The notes below the pieces were generated by a model. It made no database searches. It was given only the letters and a program-made list of their open reading frames with translations, and was not told where the DNA came from. From the NCBI GenBank assembly GCA_015233565.1, contig JADFXM010000018.1, positions 62,001-126,000 of the forward strand: a stretch of 64,000 nucleotides of DNA, read 5' to 3'. The stretch is from Candidatus Rifleibacteriota bacterium. GTDB lineage: Bacteria > Muiribacteriota > Ozemobacteria > Ozemobacterales > Ozemobacteraceae. The translations under genes and the position numbers were made by a program. This document shows, in pieces, positions 44,736-53,572 of the stretch (its first letter is position 1; each line of letters starts with the position of its first letter).

Positions 44736-44771
44736 CAAGAGAAAAAAAAAATTAGAATTCCCCCACATCTA

Positions 44772-44799
44772 TTATCGGTTTATAGTAAGACTTCAGTTA
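44772..44799 (-). promoter_or_regulatory. Sigma-28-type promoter of flagellin 3
   Basis: Minus strand TAAC-N17-CCGATAA, with the same flanks as copy 1 (ATTTTTCGCCATAACT before, TAGAT after). The spacer sequence differs from copy 1 while the boxes are kept. Confidence 0.65.
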
Positions 44800-44987
44800 T
44801 GGCGAAAAATCACTAAAATTAGCGATTTAGACAATTTATTCACAAAATTTAGAAGAAATCGAATTACAATATCTTCTTTTTAGCAGTTTTCGTCATTTTT
44901 CTATATTTCAATAGTGGAGGGGCTTTTTCCCTGAAGTATTAAATATTATGGAGGCATGTTTTTCCTTCACTTTCCTAAGATTTCAGA

Positions 44988-47321
44988 CTATTTTAATAGT
45001 TGCATTACTGACTGTGGAACACTATTCGCCTGAGCTAACATAGCAGTACCAGCCTGAGAAACAATCTGATCTCTCGTAAATTCGATCATTTCCGAAGAAA
45101 TGTCGACATCCCTGATCCTTGATTCGGAGGCAGTAAGATTGCTGGTGGTCGTTTTAAGATTGTCCATTGCATATTCAAGCCTGTTTTGGAATGCTCCCAA
45201 TTTTGATCTTTCACTGGACACCTTGTCGATGGCATTGCTGATCTGACTTAAGGCACGATTTGCCCCATCGGTGGTTGTCATATTAAGGCTGTTGACCCCG
45301 AGTGCTTCGGCGCTCATCTCGGAAATCTCTATCTTCATCGATTCACCTTGCTGTGCACCAATCTGAAATTGGGGATCAGTATCCACGACATGCAATCGGA
45401 AATTAGTGTCGCCCATTCCCCAAGCTACTGTGCTTGCACCAGAGTATACGCCCATTCCCCATTTGTTAAATACCGAAGTGACATCATTTCCGGGATTTCC
45501 TGAAAAATCGCCCAAATAGCTAACCTCAATGAAACTCTGATTGGCTGTATTTGTAGTATCTCGGCCGACTCTTAGTGAAGTAAAGGCTAATGCCCCATTG
45601 TTTTCATCAACTCTGATTTCTTGATTATGCAAAACAAATTGGGAATTAATCGAAGCTTGAAATTGGGAAAAGAGAACCGCATCAGCAACAGCTGACGCAA
45701 CTTTTCCGGAAGTGTCGTATACGTCCGACATCGCAGAAATTGTAATATTCTGCAACCCACCGGCATCCCCGTCGTTAATATGCAAATTTACTTCCATTCG
45801 AGAGAAACCAGCAACTGAAAATAGGGCGGTTTGTAACTTGGAAACAACTTTAACGGTTTTGTCCTGGCGTTTTGTTGTTTCGAATTCCCCACTGTAGATC
45901 CCTTCATTCAATCCCAGAGCATTGAAAGCATCATTTACGCTTAACACCAGAGTAGTTCCATTTGAGACCTGATTTCCCGTGGGAGTGTAAACGAATCGAA
46001 TTTCATTGTTACTAATTTCCGAATGAAGGCCAACGTAAACATCATTAGTAGAGGCCGCAGACTGAATTTTCTCATTGAAGAATCTATTCAAACCATCCAA
46101 AGTCCAGTAACCGCTGCCACTATTCAGATTGAAACTTATTTTTCCAGCAGTGCTCCCGGCAATTTTTACTGAAAAGGTTGAACTCACTGACGAGCTTATC
46201 ACCACGCCGTCAACAACACCACTTGTCCCCGCAATTTGGGCCGCCTGTGACTTAAATGACACATCTATTCCTGCAAGTAAGCCGGAAGCTCTATTCGTAT
46301 CAGTATTAACCACATTGGTTGAACCATCGGGGTTTTTTAAAGTCACGTTATACTGATTGTTAACACTTTTTCGAACAGTTGTAATACCCAGCGCATTCAA
46401 AACCGGCTGGTCACCTAATATTCCAATTTCTCCATCTTTTCCCACTTGTCCAGACGTTATTTGTAGATATCCTCCATCACTTACAGCCGTTGTAAGAGCT
46501 GTTGAAACAACCATAGACTGGCTTCCCTTGATTCCAAGACCTGAAGAACCTACAATGGAATTTTGAAATTGAAGTGACAATTGATCTAGGGTCATATGTC
46601 CATCAATAGTGAAAGTTGTGGAATTACCATTGCCAGTAAGAGTAATATCCATTGGGTTTTGAAGCACGAACACTCCATTTGTATCATAGAATTGCTGAAT
46701 ATCCCGAAGTTGTGTGCTTCCTTTTGCAAGCGTGGTGGGGTCACCGGAATTGGGAACAAGAGTGAAAGTTTGCGATCGAACCATTTGACTGGTTCCACCC
46801 TCTTGAAGGACTACGCTAACTCCGTAATCGCCACCGGGATTTTTTGTTGGCCCTGTTACTATTCCCCGCGCAAAATTTGAGGAACTGGTAAGAAGAGCTG
46901 TTTGACTTCCGTCGAGTAGTTTCTTTGTATTAAACTCTGTGTTTCTCGAAATTCGGTTTATATCGTCCCGAAGCTGATTTACTTCATTCTGAATTTCAGA
47001 TCTGTCAGTTGTAGTAAGAGTATCGTTGGTAGCTTGAACAGCTAACTCTCTCATCCGTTGAAGGATGCTGGTGGTTTCGTTAAGCGCCCCTTCAGTCGTT
47101 TGAATCATCGAGATGCCATCTTGGGCATTTGAAGTGGCCTGTGTAAGGCCTCTAATCTGCGTTCTGAGTTTTTCGCTGATTGCCAGTCCTGCGGCATCAT
47201 CAGCTGCAGAATTGATTCTTAAACCGGAACTTAGTTTTTGGATCGATTTTGAAAGTCGGTCCTGTGTCTGAGAAAGTGTAGAAGCCGTCTGAATAGATAG
47301 AACATTTTGATTAATTCTCAT
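44988..47321 (-). CDS. Flagellin, copy 4 (777 aa, divergent)
   Basis: Filament subunit with canonical ends but more differences ([55 protein letters not shown]). The middle is the most diverged of the four. Its leader lacks the shared promoter block and uses a different stem around the same AGGA loop, with CGGAGG as ribosome site. It may be a minor, proximal or condition-specific filament protein. Confidence 0.95.
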   Translation of the reverse strand: MRINQNVLSIQTASTLSQTQDRLSKSIQKLSSGLRINSAADDAAGLAISEKLRTQIRGLTQATSNAQDGISMIQTTEGALNETTSILQRMRELAVQATNDTLTTTDRSEIQNEVNQLRDDINRISRNTEFNTKKLLDGSQTALLTSSSNFARGIVTGPTKNPGGDYGVSVVLQEGGTSQMVRSQTFTLVPNSGDPTTLAKGSTQLRDIQQFYDTNGVFVLQNPMDITLTGNGNSTTFTIDGHMTLDQLSLQFQNSIVGSSGLGIKGSQSMVVSTALTTAVSDGGYLQITSGQVGKDGEIGILGDQPVLNALGITTVRKSVNNQYNVTLKNPDGSTNVVNTDTNRASGLLAGIDVSFKSQAAQIAGTSGVVDGVVISSSVSSTFSVKIAGSTAGKISFNLNSGSGYWTLDGLNRFFNEKIQSAASTNDVYVGLHSEISNNEIRFVYTPTGNQVSNGTTLVLSVNDAFNALGLNEGIYSGEFETTKRQDKTVKVVSKLQTALFSVAGFSRMEVNLHINDGDAGGLQNITISAMSDVYDTSGKVASAVADAVLFSQFQASINSQFVLHNQEIRVDENNGALAFTSLRVGRDTTNTANQSFIEVSYLGDFSGNPGNDVTSVFNKWGMGVYSGASTVAWGMGDTNFRLHVVDTDPQFQIGAQQGESMKIEISEMSAEALGVNSLNMTTTDGANRALSQISNAIDKVSSERSKLGAFQNRLEYAMDNLKTTTSNLTASESRIRDVDISSEMIEFTRDQIVSQAGTAMLAQANSVPQSVMQLLK

Positions 47322-47347
47322 TTTCGATTCCTCCGTGAATCTTTTTT

Positions 47348-47373
47348 TGTCAGCCGCATCCTTGCGATTGACA
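47348..47373 (-). promoter_or_regulatory. GGA-loop hairpin, flagellin 4 leader (CsrA-site candidate)
   Basis: On the mRNA, TGTCAATCGCA-AGGA-TGCGGCTGACA: a 10-pair stem with one mismatch and one wobble, and an AGGA loop region in a CAAGGATG context close to the CsrA consensus. The stem sequence is unrelated to the other three. GGA of the ribosome site follows 27 nt after the loop GGA. Confidence 0.65.
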
Positions 47374-47589
47374 TGAAATTAATTTTTTAAATAAAAAAGT
47401 TTTAAATGTTTTTTAATTTTTTCTTACTTGTGTTTTTTCGATAATTCACCTCCTCTTAAATTATATCGTCCCATTTAAATATTTTTTTTCATTGAATTGT
47501 TTATGAAATTTCGCGAAATTTTTGTTTTTTTTAATTCTTCCTTCCTGTTTTAATATAAAATAACCATTTTTCAACAATTTTTACTTTTT

Positions 47590-48648
47590 CTATTGCTTCC
47601 CAATTGCTGGCGTGGATGAACCATAAACATTCCCAAGTTCTTTAGTATTCTCTGTCGTAAGCAAATGTCCGATTCTATCAACACTTTTCACACCGAATCC
47701 TTTGACTCTCGCTAAATCATATATGCTCCTAAAAGGTCTTGCTTGAAGAATAAGCTTTGCTTTTTTTTCTCCCACTCCGGGAATAGTCATCAATTCTTGA
47801 ACTGACGCAGAGTTCAAATTAATTTTTCCAAAAGAATCATTTCCGACAGGTTGAGATGATGAAGCAGATTTTAAGGGAGCTAAATTTTCCACCAAAAAAA
47901 CAATCTGTGGCATACTTTCGATTTTTTTTCCGCTTTGATTAAATGCTCCAACCCAATAGTCAATAATGTTTTTCAATGCAGAATTGTACTGTTTCACTAC
48001 CATATCTTTAACATCAAAAAATCGATTGCCTGTGCGATATGCAACACCAATTTCAAAATAATGAGCATTAGCAGCAAGGGCCATCTCCCGAAGCCGCATC
48101 GCCGGATCGGTTACCGGCTCTATCGTTATTGTTGCAATCGGAATAATCGAGAGATGATTTTCAACTTCCTTTTCGAAAGCGGCGTGATATTCGTCTTCGT
48201 TTGGATCACTCTCAGCACCAGCAGTATGAAGTGGAACATTTATATCAGCCACATAATGAGAAATAATTCCAAGCCAATAAGCAATCTCCTTATCTGGAGC
48301 GCCTTTTGCAATTTTTTCGGAAATCAAGGAAAACACTTCGCTCATCCGTGCTGTAGCTTCCAGACGATGTCCCGATCCTCTGATATGGTAAACATGATTT
48401 TGGAAATCCTTTAAAACTCTATCAGGATCAGTGGCGCCTCTTAATAAATCATCCTTGAATTGTCCAAAACGTTTTTGAAATGATTCGGGCATTCTATTTA
48501 AAGCATCAGAGGCAAGTTTCCGATGAGTGTGAAATGACCAAGCCAGAAGGTTCTGGGAAAAAACTACCCCTAAAAAAATAGACAATAAAAAGGGATAAAA
48601 TGCTGGTTTTCGAAATTTCCAAAAAATAGATCGAACAGCTTTAAACAT
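47590..48648 (-). CDS. Secreted phospholipase C / S1-P1 nuclease-like protein with HhH domain
   Basis: A 352-residue exported protein. The signal peptide ends at LLA, so the mature chain would begin with Trp37 (WSFHTHR). In zinc-dependent phospholipase C and S1/P1 nucleases the N-terminal Trp binds zinc. Further ligands are likely in GATDPD (D74, D76), SHYVADINVPLHT (H131, D135, H141) and DEYHAAFEKE (H155, E159). Residues 275-332 form a ComEA-like helix-hairpin-helix domain (LNSASVQELMTIPGVGEKKA), which binds DNA without sequence preference. The fusion favours a secreted nuclease over a lipase. It is divergent from the protease-inhibitor gene. Confidence 0.8.
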   Translation of the reverse strand: MFKAVRSIFWKFRKPAFYPFLLSIFLGVVFSQNLLAWSFHTHRKLASDALNRMPESFQKRFGQFKDDLLRGATDPDRVLKDFQNHVYHIRGSGHRLEATARMSEVFSLISEKIAKGAPDKEIAYWLGIISHYVADINVPLHTAGAESDPNEDEYHAAFEKEVENHLSIIPIATITIEPVTDPAMRLREMALAANAHYFEIGVAYRTGNRFFDVKDMVVKQYNSALKNIIDYWVGAFNQSGKKIESMPQIVFLVENLAPLKSASSSQPVGNDSFGKINLNSASVQELMTIPGVGEKKAKLILQARPFRSIYDLARVKGFGVKSVDRIGHLLTTENTKELGNVYGSSTPAIGKQ

Positions 48649-48793
48649 TGGATTATGCCGCCTTTCAGTGGTAAACTCGCCGTATTGAATAATAAATCGA
48701 TTACCTCAAAATAGCAAGTTTGGAGATCATCCTCAGGAAGTCAATTTTTGCTTAAATGTCAAAATTGTTATATTATCCCTTTATCAATGTCCA

Positions 48794-49576
48794 TTGAAAA
48801 TGCCAAAATTCTGGAAAACTCCTATGAAAGAAATAGTAAGAATTTTCTTTTTTTTGTTGTTTTGCTTTTTTTTAACTGATCCTTCTCTTGCCTGGAGAAA
48901 ATGGGAATATATTAACCCTTCTGATGTGGAAATAAGCATTATTCCAAAAGAGAATGAGATTGTCTCGGGAAAAGAGGCAACATTTGTTATCAAAGTTCGC
49001 AACAGGACCGACAAATCGATTAATATTGACTTCTCAACCGGGCAAAGATGGGATATGTCAGTGTTTCATGATGGAACAGAAATCTGGCGTTGGGCCAACA
49101 ATCTTTCCTGGCTCGAATCACCTCATTCAATACCCCTTTCCCCCGAAACTCCATTGACCCAGATAATGAAATGGACAACAATTGACCGCCTCGGGAATCC
49201 CCTTCCAACCGGGATTTACAGAATTCAAGGAACACTTAAATGCTCCCCGAGGCCTTTGGTTTCAAATCTGGCCGATATAAGATTGTTGCCCCCTATTCAA
49301 AGCGAAATAAAGACAATAAAGATAAATTTATTTCAAACTTTTGAAATTTCCCTTCCTCGGGTTATTAAGTCTGGTGAGGTGATTTGGAAAACTGAATATG
49401 ACTACAACGATAATCGTATAGAAGAAGTAAGTTCAGATTCTACCGAAAAAGAACGAATTATTCGGTTCAAAGGACTTCGAACTGGGCATGTTACTATCAG
49501 ATTTTATGCTTTTCCACAATACAAAACCATTGGTGAGACATTGGAACGAAGAAGTGTACGAGTTGAAGTCGAATGA
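48794..49576 (+). CDS. Secreted protein with BsuPI-like and chagasin-like inhibitor domains
   Basis: A 260-residue protein. A signal peptide (MKEIVRIFFFLLFCFFLTDP, cut near SLA) is followed by a BsuPI-type inhibitor fold (about 35-165: FVIKVRNRTDKSINIDFSTG, GTEIWRWA, LPTGIYRIQG). A second beta domain (170-260) resembles the chagasin/I42 inhibitors (FEISLPRVIKSGEVIW, FKGLRTGHVTIRFYAFPQ, VRVEVE), without the NPTTG loop. It may inhibit proteases in the periplasm or outside. The start is open: TTG 48794, ATG 48800 or ATG 48824, the last giving the cleanest signal peptide. Confidence 0.75.
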   Translation: MKMPKFWKTPMKEIVRIFFFLLFCFFLTDPSLAWRKWEYINPSDVEISIIPKENEIVSGKEATFVIKVRNRTDKSINIDFSTGQRWDMSVFHDGTEIWRWANNLSWLESPHSIPLSPETPLTQIMKWTTIDRLGNPLPTGIYRIQGTLKCSPRPLVSNLADIRLLPPIQSEIKTIKINLFQTFEISLPRVIKSGEVIWKTEYDYNDNRIEEVSSDSTEKERIIRFKGLRTGHVTIRFYAFPQYKTIGETLERRSVRVEVE

Positions 49577-49588
49577 GCGCCCAAAGGT

Positions 49589-49726
49589 TTAACGAGTTTG
49601 TCGAAAAATGCCCTAATTTGCACATTTCAATGTACCCACCCAATTTTTCGCAGCAATTTCTCGCACCAGAAGCGAGCCGCTTTGTACCGAATAAAATATA
49701 CCGAGATTTTTCGACAGCTTCTAACG
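49589..49726 (+). repeat. Interspersed repeat, copy 3
   Basis: TTAACGAG..TGTCGAAAAATGCC at the left and TACCGAGATTTTTCGACAGC, then TTCTAACG, at the right match the copy at 24901-25036. CACCAGAAGCGAG and TTTGTACCG are also shared. It lies 12 bp after the inhibitor gene. Confidence 0.8.
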
Positions 49727-49852
49727 CCAGGATAAGCTGCCCCCTGGGATGTCAGCTTCATCCGTTTGATGGCCGATGCTGGGAATGGCACAAACTACGG
49801 TATGAAACCCAGCTTATCCTGGCGATGGCCGGCCGAAAATGCGGCCATCAAA
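49727..49852 (+). ncRNA. Interleaved inverted repeats before the PilB-like gene
   Basis: CCAGGATAAGCTG (49727-49739) pairs with CAGCTTATCCTGG (49810-49822). TTTGATGGCCG (49765-49775) pairs with CGGCCATCAAA (49842-49852). The order a-b-a'-b' cannot form as simple nested hairpins. A second GATGGCCG (49824-49831) competes for the last arm. The stretch is GC-rich for this window. It begins exactly at the end of the interspersed repeat and ends 36 nt before the next ATG, which fits a leader RNA or a mobile element end. Confidence 0.5.
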
Positions 49853-49887
49853 TTAATAACTAAAAAGAAAAAATTCCTGGAGGGAAA

Positions 49888-52800
49888 ATGAGCGTTCAGG
49901 CCGGAAAAAAATCAATAGACCAGTTGATGCTTGATAAAAAGTTGTTGTCTGAAGAACAGCTTGAAAAAGCGAAAAACATTCAGGCACAAACACTGGAACG
50001 TCTCGAAGACATTCTTGTACGCCTCGGATTTTTAACTGAGAAAGAAATCCTTGACCTTTGGGCTGAATTTCTGGGAGTCTCGGTTATAGATTTAACAAGC
50101 ATCAAAGTTGACGCCAAGATTCTTTCAATGATTCCAGAATATCAGGCAAAACAGTATAAAGCCATTCCTCTTCGAAGAAACGGGAATAAACTCGTTGTAG
50201 CGATGGCCGATCCCTTCGATATTATGGCTATCGACATGATCGCTTTTCTGACACAATCAAAACTGGAGATTGTTATTGCCTCGAAAAGCCAACTCGATCT
50301 TGCAGTAAAACAGTGGTATTCCTGGGAAGGTTTTTCCGTAGCCGGTGAAGAAAATTTTGTAGACCGCGAAGACGGAATAGAACTTGCCAGAAAAACTTCG
50401 GAAGAAGGACCAGTGGTGCAATTTTTGAATGCTATTTTCAAACAAGCCATCCTGAAAAGAGCATCCGATATTCACGTTGAACCCCGGGAAGATATTCTTC
50501 TTATCAGACTTAGAATTGATGGAATTCTCCACGACGCCATGACCGGGCCAAAAAGTTTGCTGGCACCTCTTATCAGTAGAATAAAAATTCTTGCGCATCT
50601 TGATATTGCAGAAAGAAGGCTTCCGCAAGATGGACGCCTCAAAGTAAAAATGGAAGACAAGGAAGTCGATTTTCGTGTCAGCACAGTTCCAAGTTTGGTA
50701 GGTGAGAAAGCGGTCCTTCGGCTTCTTCAGCGTGAATCAGCTTTTGATCTTGATAACCTTGGGATTCCTTCCGACGACTTGGAACGTATGAAACAGGTCT
50801 TGGATGAGCCCTACGGCATGATTTTGGTCACTGGCCCCACCGGCTCAGGAAAAACAACCACCCTTTTTGGAATGCTCAAATATTTCAATTCAGCGGAAAT
50901 CAATATTTTTACGATCGAAGATCCCGTTGAGTACAGGATAAACGGTATCACGCAAGTTCAGACGAACGAGAAAATCAATTTTGGTTTTTCCGAAGGATTG
51001 CGTGCAGCTCTTAGGCAAGATCCAGACATCATTCTGGTCGGGGAAATCCGGGATTTGGACACAGCTGATATCGCATTCAGAGCGTCTCTTACCGGGCACA
51101 AAGTCCTTTCAACACTTCACACCAATAATGCACCAGGTTCGGTTAATCGGTTAATCAACATGGGAGTTCCGGCTTATCTAGTAACCGCTGCTCTAAGAGT
51201 AGTTATTGGACAAAAACTCCTGCATAGAATTTGTCCGCATTGCAAAACTGAATACCGCCCTTCTCACAAAACCATTCAACGCTTAAAACTTCCGGCTTCA
51301 AAAATTGCAGCCCAAAAATTTTTCAAAGGAATTGGTTGTCGGGAATGCAATCAGAGTGGAGCGTTTGGACGAATTGGTGTCTATGAAACCATGGTGGTTG
51401 GACCAACCGTTCGTGATGTGATTATGGATGGCAACGGAGAAACTGTAATTAAAAGAGTCGCTCGCCTCAATGGAATGAAAACAATGCGCGAACTTGGTCT
51501 TCTAAAGGCATTTGAAGGCATAACAACTCTTGAGGAAGTTCTCTTCGACACCGCTCCTGATGAAGAGATTTCTTCGAACAGTATTTCTACTGGTTCACTT
51601 AATCGTTCTCAAACTCCAACACATTTTTCAGAAAGTACTTCCAGAATTTCTTCTGAGATTTCTTCCGGAATTTCGCCAGATGGCTATCCCGAAAATCAAC
51701 CACAAAGACAAGTTGGAATAATTGATCCCAATGACCCAGTTTTCAAGGCCATTCTTTCCAAAGTTGAAGAAGATTTCTTTTTCTTTGCTGAAGAAGAACT
51801 TGCGAGTCGCTTTCATATTAATCTTTCCCAGGTACAAGAATGTATAAAATTCCTGGGACTTGAACCAAAAATAGAGCATTTCTCCCGCAAATTGGGAAAA
51901 AATCCTGAAAACATGAGTGACGATGAGATCGAACATTTTGTTCAAAAAACTCGAGAAAAACAAGGAAAAATTCCCCTTTTTATTTTTCAAAATCCCGGTT
52001 TAGCCAAACGTTTTGTCAAAATAATGGTTGAACATGTTTTGAAAACTATTCCCGATCTGGAAGGAAAACCGAGCAAACTTCCCGAAATCTTTTCGGAAGA
52101 TTTTTGCAGGGAACACGGCCTCGATGTTCTATATGAATGGATAGATGGTGGTCGCTTCGGGCTTATCCAATTAGCTCGACCCGGCGAATTTAAACCCTGG
52201 CAATTCGGGGAAGCGCAGAGATGGCTCAAATCAGCTAATCTTGACAAACTTGCGCAGGAAGCAATTGAATGGTTTATGACCGTTAAATTAGGATGCGGGA
52301 AAAACGAGCTTCCAATGGCACTTTCCGCGGATGGTTTCAAAGAAAACGGATTGGAGGAGTTGTTCAAACAGTTTGACAAGTCTGTATTTAAAATGATGCA
52401 AACGGTTTTTCCAGGTTATTTTCAACCCTGGCAGTTTCCTGAAGAGGAGTCTGTTTTATGGTTCAGAGAAGATAAGCTGGAAGTGGCCAGCGCCGCAACT
52501 CATTGGCTTCTTGAAAAGGTTCTTAATATTCGTTTAGAGGAAATTCCTAAAAGGATTACCAATAAAGATTTCCATCAACACGGCCTCGGGAAGCTCCCGG
52601 ATTTGTTTAACCAAAACCTGTACAAGATCATTGAGAACGCTTATCCAAGCCAATTCAAACCCTGGGAATTTTCGGAACAAGAAAACCTTTGGAAATCTCC
52701 GGATGCGCTTAAAATTGCCACCGAAGCAGTCAATTGGCTGGTAAGTGAGCGGCTACAATGGGATCCGGAAACCGCGATTTCCCAAATCACCAGACGACAT

Positions 52801-53376
52801 TTCCTTAACCACGATCTTGGATTCATGTTGGGTTGCCTTTTTAATCATTCACCTTTGGTTGCCCTTGAAAACACTTTTCCCAAGCTGAAGACGGATGAAA
52901 TTTTTTGCAAGGCCCTTTTGAACTATTCACAGGAAGTCCGTGAAATACTAATCAAATGGCTTTCTTTATCTGAAAAAATCGCCGTAACTCAATTTGGAAA
53001 ATCTCGTTTCAAAGCCTCGCTTTCCAATTTAAAGATTGCCCCGATCATTCCTGAAAATGACCGAATTTATTTTAATCATTCCAACCAAATTGAATACGTT
53101 CCTCAAATTATTGTCCCCAAACTCAGCGCTTTTGATGATTTCTCTGACTTCACAGGCTTTGTTCCCTGTTGTGACAAATTATTATACTGGATTCTGGCAG
53201 ATGATCGTACACCCGGATATCTGCCTCCTTCCCATCCCAAAGTGAAATTGGTATTTAGTGATGCAATCTCAGCAACCCTTCGTGGCAAAGGATTACTGGA
53301 TGTGGTTGAAAAGGTGCATTTGATTAAAAACCAGTTTGAACGGCTTTTGGATCGAAAAGCCCCTTTGCATACCTGA
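49888..53376 (+). CDS. PilB/GspE-type secretion ATPase with long repeat extension
   Basis: A 1162-residue protein. The N-terminal MshEN-like domain (1-150) has a degenerate first motif. The ATPase follows (160-540) with Walker A GPTGSGKTT (about 316-324), ILVGEIRD, the His of THTNNA-type loops and a four-Cys zinc site (C449, C452, C484, C487). From about 553 to the end is an extension with three clear and probably four repeats of 77-78 residues ending (F/Y)PxxFxPWxF (near 769, 846 and 924). Normal PilB is about 560 residues. It powers a type IV pilus or type II-like machine; no other parts are nearby. GGAGGG precedes the ATG. Confidence 0.92.
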   Translation: MSVQAGKKSIDQLMLDKKLLSEEQLEKAKNIQAQTLERLEDILVRLGFLTEKEILDLWAEFLGVSVIDLTSIKVDAKILSMIPEYQAKQYKAIPLRRNGNKLVVAMADPFDIMAIDMIAFLTQSKLEIVIASKSQLDLAVKQWYSWEGFSVAGEENFVDREDGIELARKTSEEGPVVQFLNAIFKQAILKRASDIHVEPREDILLIRLRIDGILHDAMTGPKSLLAPLISRIKILAHLDIAERRLPQDGRLKVKMEDKEVDFRVSTVPSLVGEKAVLRLLQRESAFDLDNLGIPSDDLERMKQVLDEPYGMILVTGPTGSGKTTTLFGMLKYFNSAEINIFTIEDPVEYRINGITQVQTNEKINFGFSEGLRAALRQDPDIILVGEIRDLDTADIAFRASLTGHKVLSTLHTNNAPGSVNRLINMGVPAYLVTAALRVVIGQKLLHRICPHCKTEYRPSHKTIQRLKLPASKIAAQKFFKGIGCRECNQSGAFGRIGVYETMVVGPTVRDVIMDGNGETVIKRVARLNGMKTMRELGLLKAFEGITTLEEVLFDTAPDEEISSNSISTGSLNRSQTPTHFSESTSRISSEISSGISPDGYPENQPQRQVGIIDPNDPVFKAILSKVEEDFFFFAEEELASRFHINLSQVQECIKFLGLEPKIEHFSRKLGKNPENMSDDEIEHFVQKTREKQGKIPLFIFQNPGLAKRFVKIMVEHVLKTIPDLEGKPSKLPEIFSEDFCREHGLDVLYEWIDGGRFGLIQLARPGEFKPWQFGEAQRWLKSANLDKLAQEAIEWFMTVKLGCGKNELPMALSADGFKENGLEELFKQFDKSVFKMMQTVFPGYFQPWQFPEEESVLWFREDKLEVASAATHWLLEKVLNIRLEEIPKRITNKDFHQHGLGKLPDLFNQNLYKIIENAYPSQFKPWEFSEQENLWKSPDALKIATEAVNWLVSERLQWDPETAISQITRRHFLNHDLGFMLGCLFNHSPLVALENTFPKLKTDEIFCKALLNYSQEVREILIKWLSLSEKIAVTQFGKSRFKASLSNLKIAPIIPENDRIYFNHSNQIEYVPQIIVPKLSAFDDFSDFTGFVPCCDKLLYWILADDRTPGYLPPSHPKVKLVFSDAISATLRGKGLLDVVEKVHLIKNQFERLLDRKAPLHT

Positions 53377-53419
53377 AGATTTCTTAGCTTAATGATTAAT
53401 CAGCAGTAGGGAACAAGAT

Positions 53420-53572
53420 ATGAATGAATTGAAAAATTGTAAATGGGAAGATATTGTCGTTGAAACTCATTTCGATCGGAAATTTTCCGTTCCAATTTGG
53501 GTTCTGTTAACCTTAGCCGGAATAGTTTGCGCGGTTTTCTACAAAATCCTCAAACTATTTCCAGCTCTTTGA
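53420..53572 (+). CDS. Small single-span membrane protein (50 aa)
   Basis: ATG 53420 opens MNELKNCKWEDIVVETHFDR, then KFSVP and a membrane segment (IWVLLTLAGIVCAVF) and ends YKILKLFPAL. AGGGAA lies 8 nt upstream. It follows the PilB-like gene by 43 bp and overlaps the convergent hybrid-kinase gene by 23 bp. No family is recognised. The clean N-in helix pattern supports a real gene. Confidence 0.5.
   Translation: MNELKNCKWEDIVVETHFDRKFSVPIWVLLTLAGIVCAVFYKILKLFPAL

Larger units (their letters stand above)
44688..44987. other. Upstream region of flagellin copy 3
   Basis: The 300 bp hold the leader hairpin and promoter of copy 3 (44716-44799), then AT-rich sequence to the stop of copy 4. No other feature is seen. 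Confidence 0.6.

Noticed and set aside
49573..49863. 96-residue open frame after the inhibitor gene
   Set aside because: It consists of the interspersed repeat and the following structured element; no ribosome site and no protein family.
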